Part shown: positions 45,801-56,337 of the stretch, piece by piece
How positions within the stretch are numbered: the stretch's first letter is position 1
Layout: every line of letters begins with the position of its first letter
Source of the DNA: Aurelia coerulea
Lineage: Eukaryota; Cnidaria; Scyphozoa; Semaeostomeae; Ulmaridae
Length of the DNA: 64,000 bases
NCBI GenBank assembly: GCA_039566865.1
Contig: CM076959.1
Coordinates: 7,237,501 to 7,301,500 of the forward strand
Direction of reading: 5' to 3'
Made by a program: the position numbers and the translations under genes
Notes under the pieces: generated by a model
What the model was told of the DNA's origin: nothing
Database searches by the model: none
Seen by the model: only the letters and a program-made list of their open reading frames with translations

Positions 45801-46041
45801 ATTCTGGATCACTGTGAGAAGATATAAATTTGCCAATTTTCGTCAGTTTTTTGGTTGCCTAGCAAAGAATCACGTGACTTATTAATTGTAATTGTTATAT
45901 TTGAATAGCAAATTGTCTAAAGAACAATATGGGTAAGTCTTATTGTTATATCTTTTGCAGTTTTGGAGAAAAAGAGGGGGGGCCAAAAACGCCCCCCCCC
46001 CCTGTATAAAATACCTAAAAAATTGCCCAGTACAGATAGGG
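42877..46041. mobile_element. piggyBac-like element E3 inserted in the YqaJ-like gene
   Basis: TTAA duplications (42873-42876, 46042-46045) flank CCCTATTTGTACTGG and, reversed, CCCTATCTGTACTGG. G/C hairpins lie just inside. The outer parts (42877-43539, 45822-46041) match E2. A Transib-like fold-back (43545-45816) is nested in the right third. There is no transposase. Confidence 0.85.
43545..45816. mobile_element. Transib-like fold-back with CACAGTG ends
   Basis: Both ends are CACAGTG facing inward, flanked by an exact 5-bp duplication AGAAG (43540-43544, 45817-45821). E2 shows the uninterrupted sequence at the same place. The arms (43545-44305 and 45041-45816) are about 750 bp and nearly identical inverted copies; the left end lacks about 21 bp just inside the heptamer. 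The spacer (44306-45040) is non-coding. CACAGTG ends with 5-bp duplications are the hallmark of Transib elements, relatives of the RAG system. The 124-codon frames in each arm (43558-43932, 45411-45782) differ mostly by amino-acid-changing substitutions, so they are not treated as genes. Confidence 0.8.
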
Positions 46042-46045
46042 TTAA

Positions 46046-46418
46046 GGCATTTGCACATGGAGTAAGCAATGAGCCTACTGCAATGGCAACCATTTGCACT
46101 AAAATGTTGCCGTTTTTTCCCAAACTTTCTGAGGCTGGAAGTCTGATTTTACAGGACTGGCAAACAAGTCATGTCCATCATCCAGATGGTAAGTGCAAGA
46201 GTGATGAAATTCACACTTTCCCCTTTGCTCTAGCATCTCCAGATGGTGTCCTAGTAGATAGCTGCAATGGTAAATGGACAGGTAAGGATGATTTTGAAAT
46301 GACAGTTGAGGTTAAAAGTCCTTATTCTAAGCAATATGCTCACCTGAAAATTCCACCACGCTATGTGCCTCAATTAGAGCTTGAAAGTAAGGACTTGAAA
46401 GCAAGGACAGGAGCTTGA
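46046..46418 (+). pseudogene. YqaJ-like nuclease gene, second part
   Basis: Continues the frame interrupted at 42876. It carries the rest of the nuclease: NEPTA (conserved E), ASPDGVL (metal-binding D), VEVKSPYSK (E-x-K catalytic pair) and PRYVPQLELE. All expected catalytic residues are present. The frame ends in a short GCTTGAAAGYAAG duplication (46377-46425) and a stop, so the 3' end looks damaged or spliced away. Confidence 0.72.
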
Positions 46419-46856
46419 AAGCAAGAAACTCATGCGAAACCAGCTATTATAAGTTCCATTGGCAAGGCTTCACTCATTGCTCAAAGGTATTCTTCGTCAT
46501 TTGAAGACAAAGTTGTATCCGAAAGCTCACTGTCAGTCATATTTCTCACCGTTTTCGTGTTGCGTGATACTGGTGCTTCCACTGTGTATATCTGCATTAC
46601 AATTTGTGTGCCCAATGCAATACGTCACTCGTCCCAGACTGTTTTCGAATGACCAACCCCCATAAACCCCCCCCCCCCCCAAAAGTACACTTCTGCCCCT
46701 CAAATCGAAAAAATACTGCCAGATTTGAAATCAGTGATGTTTTCTGCTTCTATTACGCTAATAAAAAATACTTAAATTGTTTCATGTCAGTGGCACTTTA
46801 AGGTTTTATTTACAAAAAATTAGATTTTTAATTTAAGCTCTAACTATTTTTTGCAG
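46419..46856. other. Intron-like or decayed sequence
   Basis: 46436-46600 may be residual coding sequence of the YqaJ-like gene, but no frame is sustained. C-run at 46667-46681. It ends in a clear acceptor (TATTTTTTGCAG) before the next exon. Confidence 0.35.
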
Positions 46857-47409
46857 TGGTTTTACATCATATGACGAGACACCAGCACGTATTTCAACAC
46901 CAGTACCAAGAACAGGACGACGACAGGCTGGAAGTCCCAAGTCAACATCTACACGAACCCGAAGGACACTAATTGCACCAGCTCATACTCCTTTATTTGG
47001 CTCTCCAAACTCGTCCAGTGTTCTGGAAACAGACAGTCTGCTCCAGCAAGAAGCCACAGAATCTGGTACAGACAAAATTGCTCAACAAAGCACTTTTTGT
47101 GGAGAAAGGTCAGAAGTAAGCAGGCATCCCAACTTTGACAATGCCGATGAATGGTTTGAAGAAAGAAATTATTCACCAAGAAAACTTCACCAAGAAATTA
47201 TTGATGTAAGGAATGCAAATTACAAAAGTCAAAACATGGAGAAGCTTGGATGCAAACAGGGATTAGCCAAATTGAGGAGACATCTTGATGTTAAAGGCTT
47301 CGTTACAGATGACCACAATCAAATTTCAGCAATGATGAGTATGTGTCAACAGACAGCAACGCTGAAGATAGCAGCAAGGATCTTTTTACCAAGATGCATT
47401 ACATTCTAA
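46857..47409 (+). CDS. Exon of an unknown Ser/Thr/Arg-rich protein, end lost in a MITE
   Basis: From the acceptor at 46856 a frame is open for 183 codons to 47409, with no early ATG. It has a low-complexity basic start (RISTPVPRTGRRQAGSPKST), then an acidic/hydrophobic part (WFEERNYSPRKLHQEII) and a basic helix. From about 47330 a different frame reads more naturally (NDEYVSTDSNAED), so an intron end (TTTCAG) or frameshift lies there. The last part is inside the MITE at 47378-47512. Function unknown. Confidence 0.5.
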
Positions 47410-47512
47410 TGATGCATCTTTGACAATTATACTGTATAGGGATTCACTTAAAGACTACACTTCACTGTTGGTAAAAAGTTCCTTGCCACCATCTTCTCTA
47501 GCTTTAGCTTGC
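47378..47512. repeat. MITE-like inverted repeat, relative of 4640-4795
   Basis: Arms AAGATAGCAGCAAGGATCTT and the facing AAGTTCCTTGCCACCATCTT around a short centre. It overlaps the end of the preceding exon frame. Confidence 0.55.
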
Positions 47513-47781
47513 CATCATCTTCTTGGTAATCTTCAAACTTTGCTTGTTTTGACATAATTTTTAGTAACATGGAAAAATTCCCCATCTTCATCTTGAATTA
47601 TTCAGTCAGTATTTTTTTAGGGCTATTGAACATCATTAACTTCAATCACTGGTTCACTTCTGCATCCCATTAAGATAATAAATTCACGTAATTGAGATAA
47701 TCTGGTTTTAGACTCTCAACCAGGATTATTCATAGTGAAATGATGAGATGAATAATATGCATTCCTATTATTGATTTGTAG

Positions 47782-50187
47782 GCAAAGAGGAGGAATACAG
47801 GGCCAGGTCGAAAACTCGGACTTCTCGGACATCTCGGACATCTCGGACCAGATCGTCCGAGTTTTCTAAGTCCGAGTTTTCGAATTAGCCCTAGTTCGAA
47901 CTCGAAAACACAGACTTCTCGGACGAAATGGTCCGACTTTTCCTTTCTCCAACTTATCGAATTTCTCCTATGCTCTAGAAGAAAACTCGGACATGTCGGA
48001 ACTCGAAAACACGGACTTCTCGGACGAAATGTTCCGACTTTCTGGGTATCAAAAGCAGAAAATTTTGCAAGAGCAGGCTGTCACAAACATGTGAAAAGGG
48101 AATACTTTGTTGGATTTGATTATGTAGATCAAAAGGGAATCTTTTTAGAAATTGGTATGTTCTAGAGCAGATAAGAAAACGTTTATTCGTGGGCACAACC
48201 CGGTACGAATCCAAGTTCGAATACAACGTCAAATACCCCCCGGGGGGGGGCTGATAGTTAGTTTCTAAAATTTTGGGACACTATTGTCTCAAACAGTTTC
48301 TGAATGAGTTTCTTTAATTCTTTAATTTTGGGGCACTATGTATTGCTTCCAACAGTTTCTGGATGAGTTTCTTTTATTTCTAATTCCGCAAGCGTAGAGT
48401 TAATTTTTGTTTTGTTAGAAGGGCTCCCAAATCTATGAGTGACCTGGGAAAATTAAAGCTGCAAACTTCAAAAATACCTCGTCTTTTTTAATTCACATTA
48501 GGGTACTGTAGTTTCATAACAGGGTGAAATATTGGTAATATTGCATGGCAAGGTGAAATATTGATAATACATATATTCTATAAATTCACACTCAATTGCT
48601 GTTGTTTTTTCGTCGTATTGTGGTATTTCTCCCTTCGAATCTATTCATTCGTTTGTCACCGAAAGCATCTTCGGATGCGACGATAGACGACGCTGGTACA
48701 TTAATTTTTTTATATGAGAAACCGCTTATCAGAAACGGTAGGCTCAATTTTTCGAAAGTCAAGGAACGACCCTACCTAATTGAAAAAGCTAGGAAACTTT
48801 TGTAATTTACAATTTTGATTTCCTTTCGCACTCAAAAATGTTTGACAGTGTACAGTTATAGCAACTGTTTGGAAATTATTTTGATTCCGAATTGTGTTAT
48901 TTACTTGTTTTGAGATCTTACCATTACCAATTATTTCGGGAACCCTTTAAACAACACAGAATGAACTCTACACTTACGGCATTAAAAGTATAAGAAACAT
49001 ATAAGAAACTTTTGCAAGGAAAATGGCCCAAAATTTAAGAAACTGCCTACCAGCACCGGACCTTAGCATGAATCTATGTTACCGTAGACTCTATATCTTG
49101 AAGCTGTTTTCGCTTTATTATAGCGAACAAAATATGAAAACGGAGCAAAGAGCCCGGGTGGGAATGCACATATTTTGGGTAACGGGACGTGACATCGGGA
49201 AGGGTATCAATTTCCGCGATTTTGATCTAAGGAACGGTATCGATTCTCGCGATTTTGATATAAGCACAAGATCGGATATACGTTTTCAGAAAATTGGTAT
49301 AAGGTCAGGTGTACTTTTTCGGAAAATTGGTATAAGGAACGGGCATGTTTTTGAAGCTTCGATGGCACGTCCTCGACCAAATCCTGGTCAAGTACCCCCC
49401 CCCCCTTCCCCCCCCCCCCCCGATGCAAGATGCAATACACGAATATTCTCGTAAGAAATTAAGAATTGGGGCGAAGTTTCTCAACGTTTTCAGATTTCCT
49501 CCTTGAACAGTTAAAGACATGATTTTTCAAGCCGTTGCAATGTTTAGATATTACTCAAATTTCTTCCGAGTAATATGATGCAGGAAACAAGTCAAAATGA
49601 AGCAAAAATGCTTTCTTAATTTGTTGACGATCTGAATGTTGAGTTTCTTATAAGCAGTTTCTTATGTGTAAATAACGGGGCAGTTTCTTATAAGCAGTTT
49701 CTTATGAAGAAATTACCTGTAAATAACTGGCAGACTATACATTGCCCGATTGCCACTGGATTCAAAATCAGGGCCTTCTTTTACATAAAAGCTAGTGAGG
49801 CAATTGGTCCCTTGTTTGTATCTATTGTTTTTCCTGTAGATAATGTAGAAAATGAAATTCAATAAATTGGGAAAAAATCGGACTATTTCGTCCGAGAAGT
49901 CCGTGTTTTCGAGTTCCGACATGTCCGAGTTTTCTTCTAGAGCATAGGAGAAATTCGATAAGTTGGAGAAGGGAAAAGTCGGACCATTTCGTCCGAGAAG
50001 TCCGTGTTTTCGAGTTTGAACTAGGGCTAATTCGAAAACTCGGACTTAGAAAACTCGGACAATCTGGTCCGCGATGTCCGAGATGTCCGAGAAGTCCGAG
50101 TTTTCGACCTGGCCGGAATACAGCAATATTGACTACCAAAAAGATGTGTGGCACAAGTCTGCTAAAGTAACAAAAAAATTTGCTGTT
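47782..50187 (+). pseudogene. Coding exon split by fold-back FB3
   Basis: An exon starts after the acceptor TTGATTTGTAG (47781), is interrupted at 47800 by FB3, and resumes at 50115/50124 to a donor GTT|GTAAGT (50187). Ignoring FB3 and one duplicated copy, it reads about 29 residues including KEEEYSNIDYQKDVWHKSAKV. It ends in phase 0 and joins cleanly to the exon at 50687. It is therefore a real exon disrupted by a transposon. Confidence 0.7.
47801..50114. mobile_element. Mutator-like fold-back element FB3
   Basis: An exact 9-bp duplication, GGAATACAG (47792-47800, 50115-50123), flanks inverted arms beginning GGCCAGGTCGAAAACTCGGA. The arms are about 240 bp (47801-48050, 49865-50114), made of GTCCGAGAAGTCCGAGTTTT units. 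Inside are an R2 copy (48710-49070), a copy of the 27240-27530 repeat (49148-49410), an R1 piece (49440-49735) and C-runs. No transposase. Confidence 0.85.
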
Positions 50188-50436
50188 GTAAGTTGTTTTC
50201 TAAAATTGTATGGAATATGAATTTCGTTTTGGAACCAAAAACTTTTTGTCTATATTTGAAACAGCAAAATTATAAAGATATTCAGATGCAAAAAATGAGA
50301 CGTTATGATTTCTAGTGTTTGCTTGCATCATCTTCATCAGCAATTATATATTTAGGACTGGAACACGTTACTTTAAAAGTACTAAAAGTGTTACTGTACG
50401 ATTCTACCGAGTCTACCAATTATAGTCAGGGACGAA

Positions 50437-50585
50437 GGAAGTATCTAAAACTTGGGGGGCTTTACAGTTGAAGAGCACTTTTCACAAAGCTAAAGGGGCA
50501 CTTCCTGAAAATGAGAAGGACACTTCTTTGTTTAATGCAAAATTTAGGGGGGGCATGGGACCCCCGGTTCCTATGTCTCTGCCTG
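50437..50585. mobile_element. Possible hAT-like MITE
   Basis: CAGGGACGAAGGAA faces an inverse reading CAGAGACATAGGAA, with G-runs inside. No clear 8-bp duplication, so tentative. It sits in the intron between the exons at 50187 and 50687. Confidence 0.4.
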
Positions 50586-50686
50586 GAGTACTACTGTGCT
50601 TCAGTACAACAGACTACGTCCTAAGTGGTTATTAAAGCATCAATCATCATGACGTATTCATTTTCTTTCATCATTCAAATTTTCAG

Positions 50687-50794
50687 GTGGCCAATGAAAA
50701 AAATAACACCAAAATAAGGGAATGGATTCCTGTAATAAGAAACAATTTCTGGTTCTGTTCAGAGACATGCAATGGAAATCTAGAAATCTTTAAG
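50687..50794 (+). CDS. Exon following the FB3-split exon
   Basis: 36 codons between TTTTCAG and AAG|GTATAA, phase 0 at both ends. It encodes NNTKIREWIPVIRNNFWFC followed by a second cysteine (SETC). Joined to the previous exon it gives a WHKS...W...WFC..C pattern that I recall from multi-copy uncharacterised cnidarian proteins; no function is known to me. Confidence 0.6.
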
Positions 50795-50864
50795 GTATAA
50801 ATTACATATACTGTGTAGCAAGTCATAAATGTTTCCTTTAAACATATATACCAGAAGGGCTATT

Positions 50865-50930
50865 AGAAATCACCGGCCCCGGTCCCCCGGCCCTCGGCAC
50901 CATGGCGCTCGGCCCTCGGCCTCCACAAAT
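50865..50930. other. Short GC-rich island
   Basis: CGGCCCCGGTCCCCCGGCCC and repeated CTCGGC motifs in otherwise AT-rich DNA. A GGGGCCGGG inverse lies at 51070. It may be a MITE tip. The frames through it are not credible genes. Confidence 0.35.
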
Positions 50931-51129
50931 ATAGGTATTTGTTCTTTTCATAGCTGTCTGGCTGTTCCCGCTGCCGTTCCGTTCGGTGCCGTTCAATCGA
51001 AAAATCACAATGTTCGAAGCATCCAAGAGCATAAGAAACTCCTTTCAAGTAAAATGAGAGAACTTCCAGGGGCCGGGCAGTCATCTGAGTCTCGCAAAAC
51101 AAATTGAGTATGATTTCCTAAACAAACCA

Positions 51130-51755
51130 CACATGTACACACACCACACGCTCCTTCGCATACAGTTCATGCGCCTTCGTAGTCAATCGAGGGAGTCACA
51201 TTCCATATGGTTGCATTCTTTGATGCATTATTTACAAATATGTGGACCGCAAACTGTTCAACATAATTCCATCAAATTTACCATGACTCGATACGTTTAA
51301 CTACAATACTGTTTTTAAATTCTGTCATTCAATCTACTGTACAGGCCTCGTGCACATTAACAGACTGAGGATGTTCTTTGCTGTACATGAGAAGAATTCT
51401 TGAGCCACATGAATGATAGGCACTAAATCCTTACTGGCTAAGAAAATTGACACGTGACATGCTCTAAACCAATCAAATGGAGGCAAAAACCAACCAGGAA
51501 ATTTGAAATCTCAGATTTAAGCCCTTTTTGGATGATTTAACCACCCTTCACCAAAGTATCATAGGATACGAGGGAAATGAAGATTTTCAAAAAATTTCTT
51601 CACAGACCTATTCCCAATGACCTACTGCATAGTCAATCAAGAGCGCTACAAATTATTTCAAAATTTTAAGAAAGGCCAAAAACTTTGAATTCGACCTCAT
51701 TGTCACTGTAAGATAAGGCTCAAATCCTTACTGGTTGCCAGAGCATGCGGAAATC
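51130..51755. other. Non-coding stretch
   Basis: No gene. Contains ATCCTTACTGG-type blocks that recur near 16965 in inverse orientation. Confidence 0.4.
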
Positions 51756-51759
51756 ATCC

Positions 51760-52080
51760 AATTTCATGCTTGTCAGCCAATGAGATCACCGCTTTCTAGC
51801 CCCTGGAGACAAAATTGGTCGTTCGAGGTAAATTTTCTAGTACCCTCACTAAAACTGAAATGGATGCTAAAATACTTCAGTTATTTGCGATTTTTTTTAA
51901 TAAATCAGTTGTGGGGATGTCCGTCCAGAGTTGTTTACATGTTTAGGCACACAGCTTGTTTGGGGCCGGAGCTGCGTTCATATTCCGGTCGAGGAATATT
52001 GACCTTCGTTGAAATATCTATAGAAATCGCTACAAATGTGGTATACAGATAAGAATTTCAGCGATTATGCATACTGACCT
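51760..52080. repeat. Segment shared with the centre of FB2
   Basis: Same order of blocks as 16560-16880 (CCGCTTTCT, GAAATGGATGCTAAA, TATCCGTCCAGAGTTGTT, ACATGTTTAGGC, GGAGC). Non-coding in both places. Confidence 0.75.
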
Positions 52081-52084
52081 GGGC

Positions 52085-53545
52085 AATAACCAAAACTCTT
52101 TCACTGCTATCATATCTCAGAATTGGAGGCAATTTCTAATAATTTCTGGGAGAGAAATCATTTGGGCCTAAGCTTTTTCTCACTTAAAACTCACTCCATT
52201 GCACCTAAAAAGTTATGGTAAAATTCTTGAGCTAGATAATGCACTTACCAATGACTCAGACACAAGTTTGACTTCGTTTGTATTTTTCACTTTGGCAAAT
52301 TTTTGTAAGAAACAACCAATTGTGGGCGAATTGCAAAAACTTTCCTCGGTCCATATTTTTCTCTACAGTCTCTTCCAAGCTTCCAAGAGTCTACAAGTGC
52401 GATACAAATGTCCAGCTTTGGTCACTGCGGCGGTGTTGCTTGACCGTAAAAGGGTGATTTTCTAATGGATGACCTCTGCTCTGATGCAAGTAGCCCAAAG
52501 ATAGATATTTTTCTACAACATCCCCACAGAATGTAAAATTGATATGAAAGAGCTTTAAAAATAGTATTTCAAATGTTATTTTGTCAAAATGGTTAATCTT
52601 TTTTTTCACATTAAAAACAAAATGTACATTTCTTCCGTTTGTTGCTATTATATTCTTTCTTACGTACATCAGCATTTCATACTTATTTCATGTACCTGCT
52701 ACACTGTACTGTACGGTAAGAGGAGAAACAACAGCCATTTCTTCTGCGCTGCTGAAAGCAAGGACCGCCATTCATAAATTTATACGAGGTTTTTGGCTGA
52801 TGTAATTGTCGATTACCACTCGCAATCTCGCAAAATGACAGCAGAATAGGATAAAGCCATAAGGACAAGTGTTATCGAGGAGGACATCACCAAATCGTTC
52901 GTTCTGACCACGTTCGATATTGCAGTTCTTGCCATTCTGGAAAGTGGAGAGTAAATATATTTGTTATTTGTTCAAAGTTCATTGAAATCGTATGTTATTT
53001 GTCGATGGCTGGCATATATGTGGCTGAACATTGACGTTTTGGCGCTCCTTTTGTTGGGGGACCTTGTTGACAATGTTGTTGGAAGAAATGTGAAAGATTT
53101 GTTGGAGAAACTGGCAGTAGAATGCGGTTCAAAAGTGGAATTTTGCTATCAAAACAAGTTAAAGTGCGTTATCATTTGTGCTGCTTCACGATTTTGATTA
53201 GACGGAAAATTTGCCACGCCCTTTTTAATCTACAACCACGCCCTTTTCAACAGGGGGACGCCCATTATGCAAGGCAACGCCCTGTCAATTTTAGATAATA
53301 GAACCTCCATGCTGTTGGAAGATTTAAGAGCTGGAACCATATGAAAAATTGACATTTTATTGGAGATACAGAGATCGATAAATAGGAACAAAAATCTTAA
53401 AGGCTTATCAGCCTCTTTTCTTCACAACAGCGATAAAATATTTGATGTCATTTCATTTTACCTCTTTCATAGACAAAAATGAGCATAAAAATCATATATT
53501 CAACTTACGTCCTCAGATCAAGGCACTTACGCTTCATTTCACCAT
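52085..53545. other. Mostly non-coding, likely decayed hAT interior
   Basis: No sustained frame. 53210-53310 has repeated GCCACGCCC / CACGCCCTTTT motifs like those at 60500 and 62250-62320. It probably belongs with the hAT remnant that follows. Confidence 0.35.
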
Positions 53546-53546
53546 T

Positions 53547-53826
53547 TTACCACTCTTCTCCATTGACATCTTCCTTGTCCTCGGTGTCCATTTTGTCCTC
53601 AAATACATCCAAAAGACGCATACTGGTTTTGTTTGATCTGGCAAATTCGTTTATTCTCTCTTTGGTGTTAATTTTGATATCGCTATTGATATGCATCAAT
53701 GCTAGTCCGTTCAAACGTTCTTGTCCCATGGTACTTCGAAGCCATGTTTTCATTCGTCTTAACGCTGAAATGGAACGTTAACATTCACAACTTGTCACAG
53801 GTACAACGCTAAGGATCTTCAAGCAT
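53547..53826 (-). pseudogene. hAT transposase C-terminal remnant
   Basis: The minus-strand frame encodes the hAT dimerisation region: VVPVTSCEC, stop (TAA at 53778-53780), RSISALRRMKTWLRSTMGQE, RLNGLALMHIN, and an acidic tail. The order matches the C-terminus of ZMYM1/Ac-like hAT transposases. The in-frame stop and loss of everything upstream of 53826 make it dead. A CCGGGTG transposon-like end begins at 53831. Confidence 0.8.
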
Positions 53827-53829
53827 GTA

Positions 53830-54980
53830 CCGGGTGCGCCAAAATTAACTATGCACGTTTGGCAGGCCACAATAAATCGTACACTGGACCGATTTTGAAT
53901 ATTTATGACTTAATCTTTAGCAGAAAGCCTGAATTAGATTCTAGGACTTTTTGCAAATTTTTCTGTTTGCTGCTATTAGCAGTCATTTAGACGAGTTTGA
54001 ATCTGAAATTTGGGCGATGTGTGGCAGATTCTATGGGCAGATCCAAACAAAAGAACAAGCAGACAATCGTAGACAATATGTAGAATCATTGGTGCTTGTG
54101 ATTGGATGGAACAACAAAGATGGATTTGACAGAGCAACTACAACAACAGGTTCTTACGTTGCTTGCTGACTCATTGCAGCGCAGCGCCGCGCGCCGCGCA
54201 GTCAATTTTGTTTCAGGGAAGCAGTGGAAGCTATGTACTCTTGCTATTTTTTCCTCCCCTCGTTTTTCGGCGAGAGAGACTTGTAGCAAGTCCATGAAAG
54301 ATGGCAAAGCAAAACATGAACAAGAACTGCAGTGCGTCATTCGAATGGTATTTATACCTGCAGCGTTATTTTGGCAATCAAATTAAAGAAATTATGACCA
54401 CAGTCAAATTCAATCAGGTGGTTGTAATTGCAATTAAACAATGCTCGAATCTTGAATGACAGTTTCGCCATCGTTTTGATTGGCAAAGGAATTCAAGGAT
54501 ACTTCAGCATGCCTCATTGCACTTGCATAATCAACAAAACAACATTATTTGAATCCGCAATGTGTAGGCTACAATGATTTATTGTTTTTTTACCCCATCA
54601 AAGACAATAATAACTTATCAACTAATCAAATGTCAGCTAATCAAATCTGTTGTAGCTGCATGGCTACAATCAAGATCAGAGCAGAACATGTAGCCACTTA
54701 GCCAAGCATAAACACTCTAGCCTTTGAACAGGCGATAAGCATGTGAGATGCAGAGCAGGTAAACAAAAATGTTGCTGCATGGTCGGAGTGCGAGATGTAA
54801 TGTTTGAACTGAGAGTGAAATTTGTAGAATTTTCGAATATGCACAATATTGATAGAAGCTCTAACGCCACTCTATCGAACCTCGTGTATAAAAATAACGC
54901 TCGATCCAGGCTCTTTTGTAGAATAGCTAAAAGGTCTATTGTGATTTGATAAATCCATTTAGGGGAAAAGGCCAGCATAT
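53830..54980. other. Non-coding or unresolved
   Basis: Two overlapping frames (54102-54386 plus, 54086-54340 minus) around a GC-rich CGCAGCGCCGCGCGCCGCGC motif at 54178-54198. The plus frame (glutamine-rich start, LADSLQRSAARRAV) could be a first exon. Nothing recognised. Confidence 0.3.
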
Positions 54981-54984
54981 AGAC

Positions 54985-56155
54985 GTATTTTTTTATAAGA
55001 AACTCAGAATTTGCACCAGTACTGACAGTTTCTAAAAATTATCAGATTCTGAGTACTCAGAGTTTCTTACAAATTTTCTTAGACATTCAATAACAATCTT
55101 CATGTTCATTACCTGTGACCTCGTGAACATTTCAAAACAATGATTTTTAATCCTTTGCAATGTTTAGACACTACTCAAGTACCTTATTAAACCATAACTT
55201 CCAATTATTAGAAGTGCCTTTCAACCATCATCGGATCCTTATGAGTAATATGATACAGGAAACAAGTGAAAATAAATCGAAAATATGTTAAGGATTTCCT
55301 TTATCAAAAAGTTATTATTTAAGTTATAAAGTTATTGTACCGGGTGAGTCAGAAAAAACGTGGGGTGTTTGGCGGACTGTGGCGTCGCGTTTAGCCATCC
55401 GACCGTTGTGAACTAAATTATTCCGTGCCGCCATAAATCTGACTTAGATCATGAACTTTTCCCCATCGAAATCGGTCATGTGATTCATTATTTAAAAACG
55501 ATTTTCTTCCTAAAGCTTTGTATGGGAGTCTTGCAAACTGAGGAAACCTTTAACCAAGCCCCTTCAGCATTTTAGTCTTGCCAAAGCTGCAGGTACACGT
55601 GGTATTATCTGGGGAGCATGAAACAGTTCGGAAATAGTGTTTTCTCCCCTTGGATGCCTTGTCACGTCATAACTTGTCTTGCAAAGAGAATATGTTTGAG
55701 AGACAGTAAAAACGCATGCTTCTTTGTGTTGTAAAGAGATTTATTTCAACAAGATCAACGCACTGTTTCATGACAAAACTATTTCATTCTCCCCTGATAA
55801 TACCACGTGTACCTGCGGCTTTGGGAAGGGTAAAATGCTGAAGGGGCTCTATCAAAGATTTCATAAGTTTGCAAAACTCCCATACAACTTCTTACGAAGG
55901 AAATATTTTCTGATTAATACATCAAGTGACCGATTTCGATGGGGAAAAGCTTATGATCCAAGTTAAACCTCTGGCTGCAAGAAAAAATTTAGTTCGCTAC
56001 GATCGGGTTGCTGAACGCGACGTCACAATCCGCCAAACACCCCACGTTTTTTCTGACTCACCCGGTATATTTTCCCAGTACTGGAGTTTCTTAATTTTTG
56101 GCGATCTGAGAGTTTAATTTCTTATGGGCAGTTGCTTATCGATGAAATACGTGTA
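54985..56155 (+). repeat. R1 copy split by a mariner-like fold-back
   Basis: 54985-55337 and 56068-56155 are the two parts of one R1 copy, from ACGTATTTTTTTATAAGAAA to AAATACGTGTA. Its middle resembles the copies at 60890-61222 and 13176-13460. Confidence 0.75.
55340..56065. mobile_element. 726-bp fold-back with CCGGGTG ends, TA target
   Basis: TA duplications (55338-55339, 56066-56067) flank ends CCGGGTGAGTCAGAAAAAAC. The two halves are imperfect inverted copies over about 320 bp each, so the whole unit is one large hairpin. TA target suggests a Tc1/mariner-group enzyme. No gene. Confidence 0.85.
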
Positions 56156-56337
56156 CCCTGGGAGTTTTAATTCACATTTATGCCCTTTAATAATGGGCCT
56201 ATTTTGGCAATATCCACCTCAAGAAGGACATTGAGGTGGCCTTACTAAGTCAGTTGTTAATTTATGTCTGTTCTTGATTTGAAGCCTAGGCCTATAATTC
56301 TTGTGTAGGCAAAGCAAAACAATTTTGTGCAACTCAC

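Noticed and set aside
50829..51107. GC-rich frame as a coding exon or CpG island of a gene
   Set aside because: Only about 70 bp is GC-rich, frames are open on both strands, and no splice site or domain supports it.
54102..54386. Glutamine-rich 94-codon plus-strand protein
   Set aside because: Overlaps an equally long minus frame around a GC-rich repeat, with no domain or splice support.
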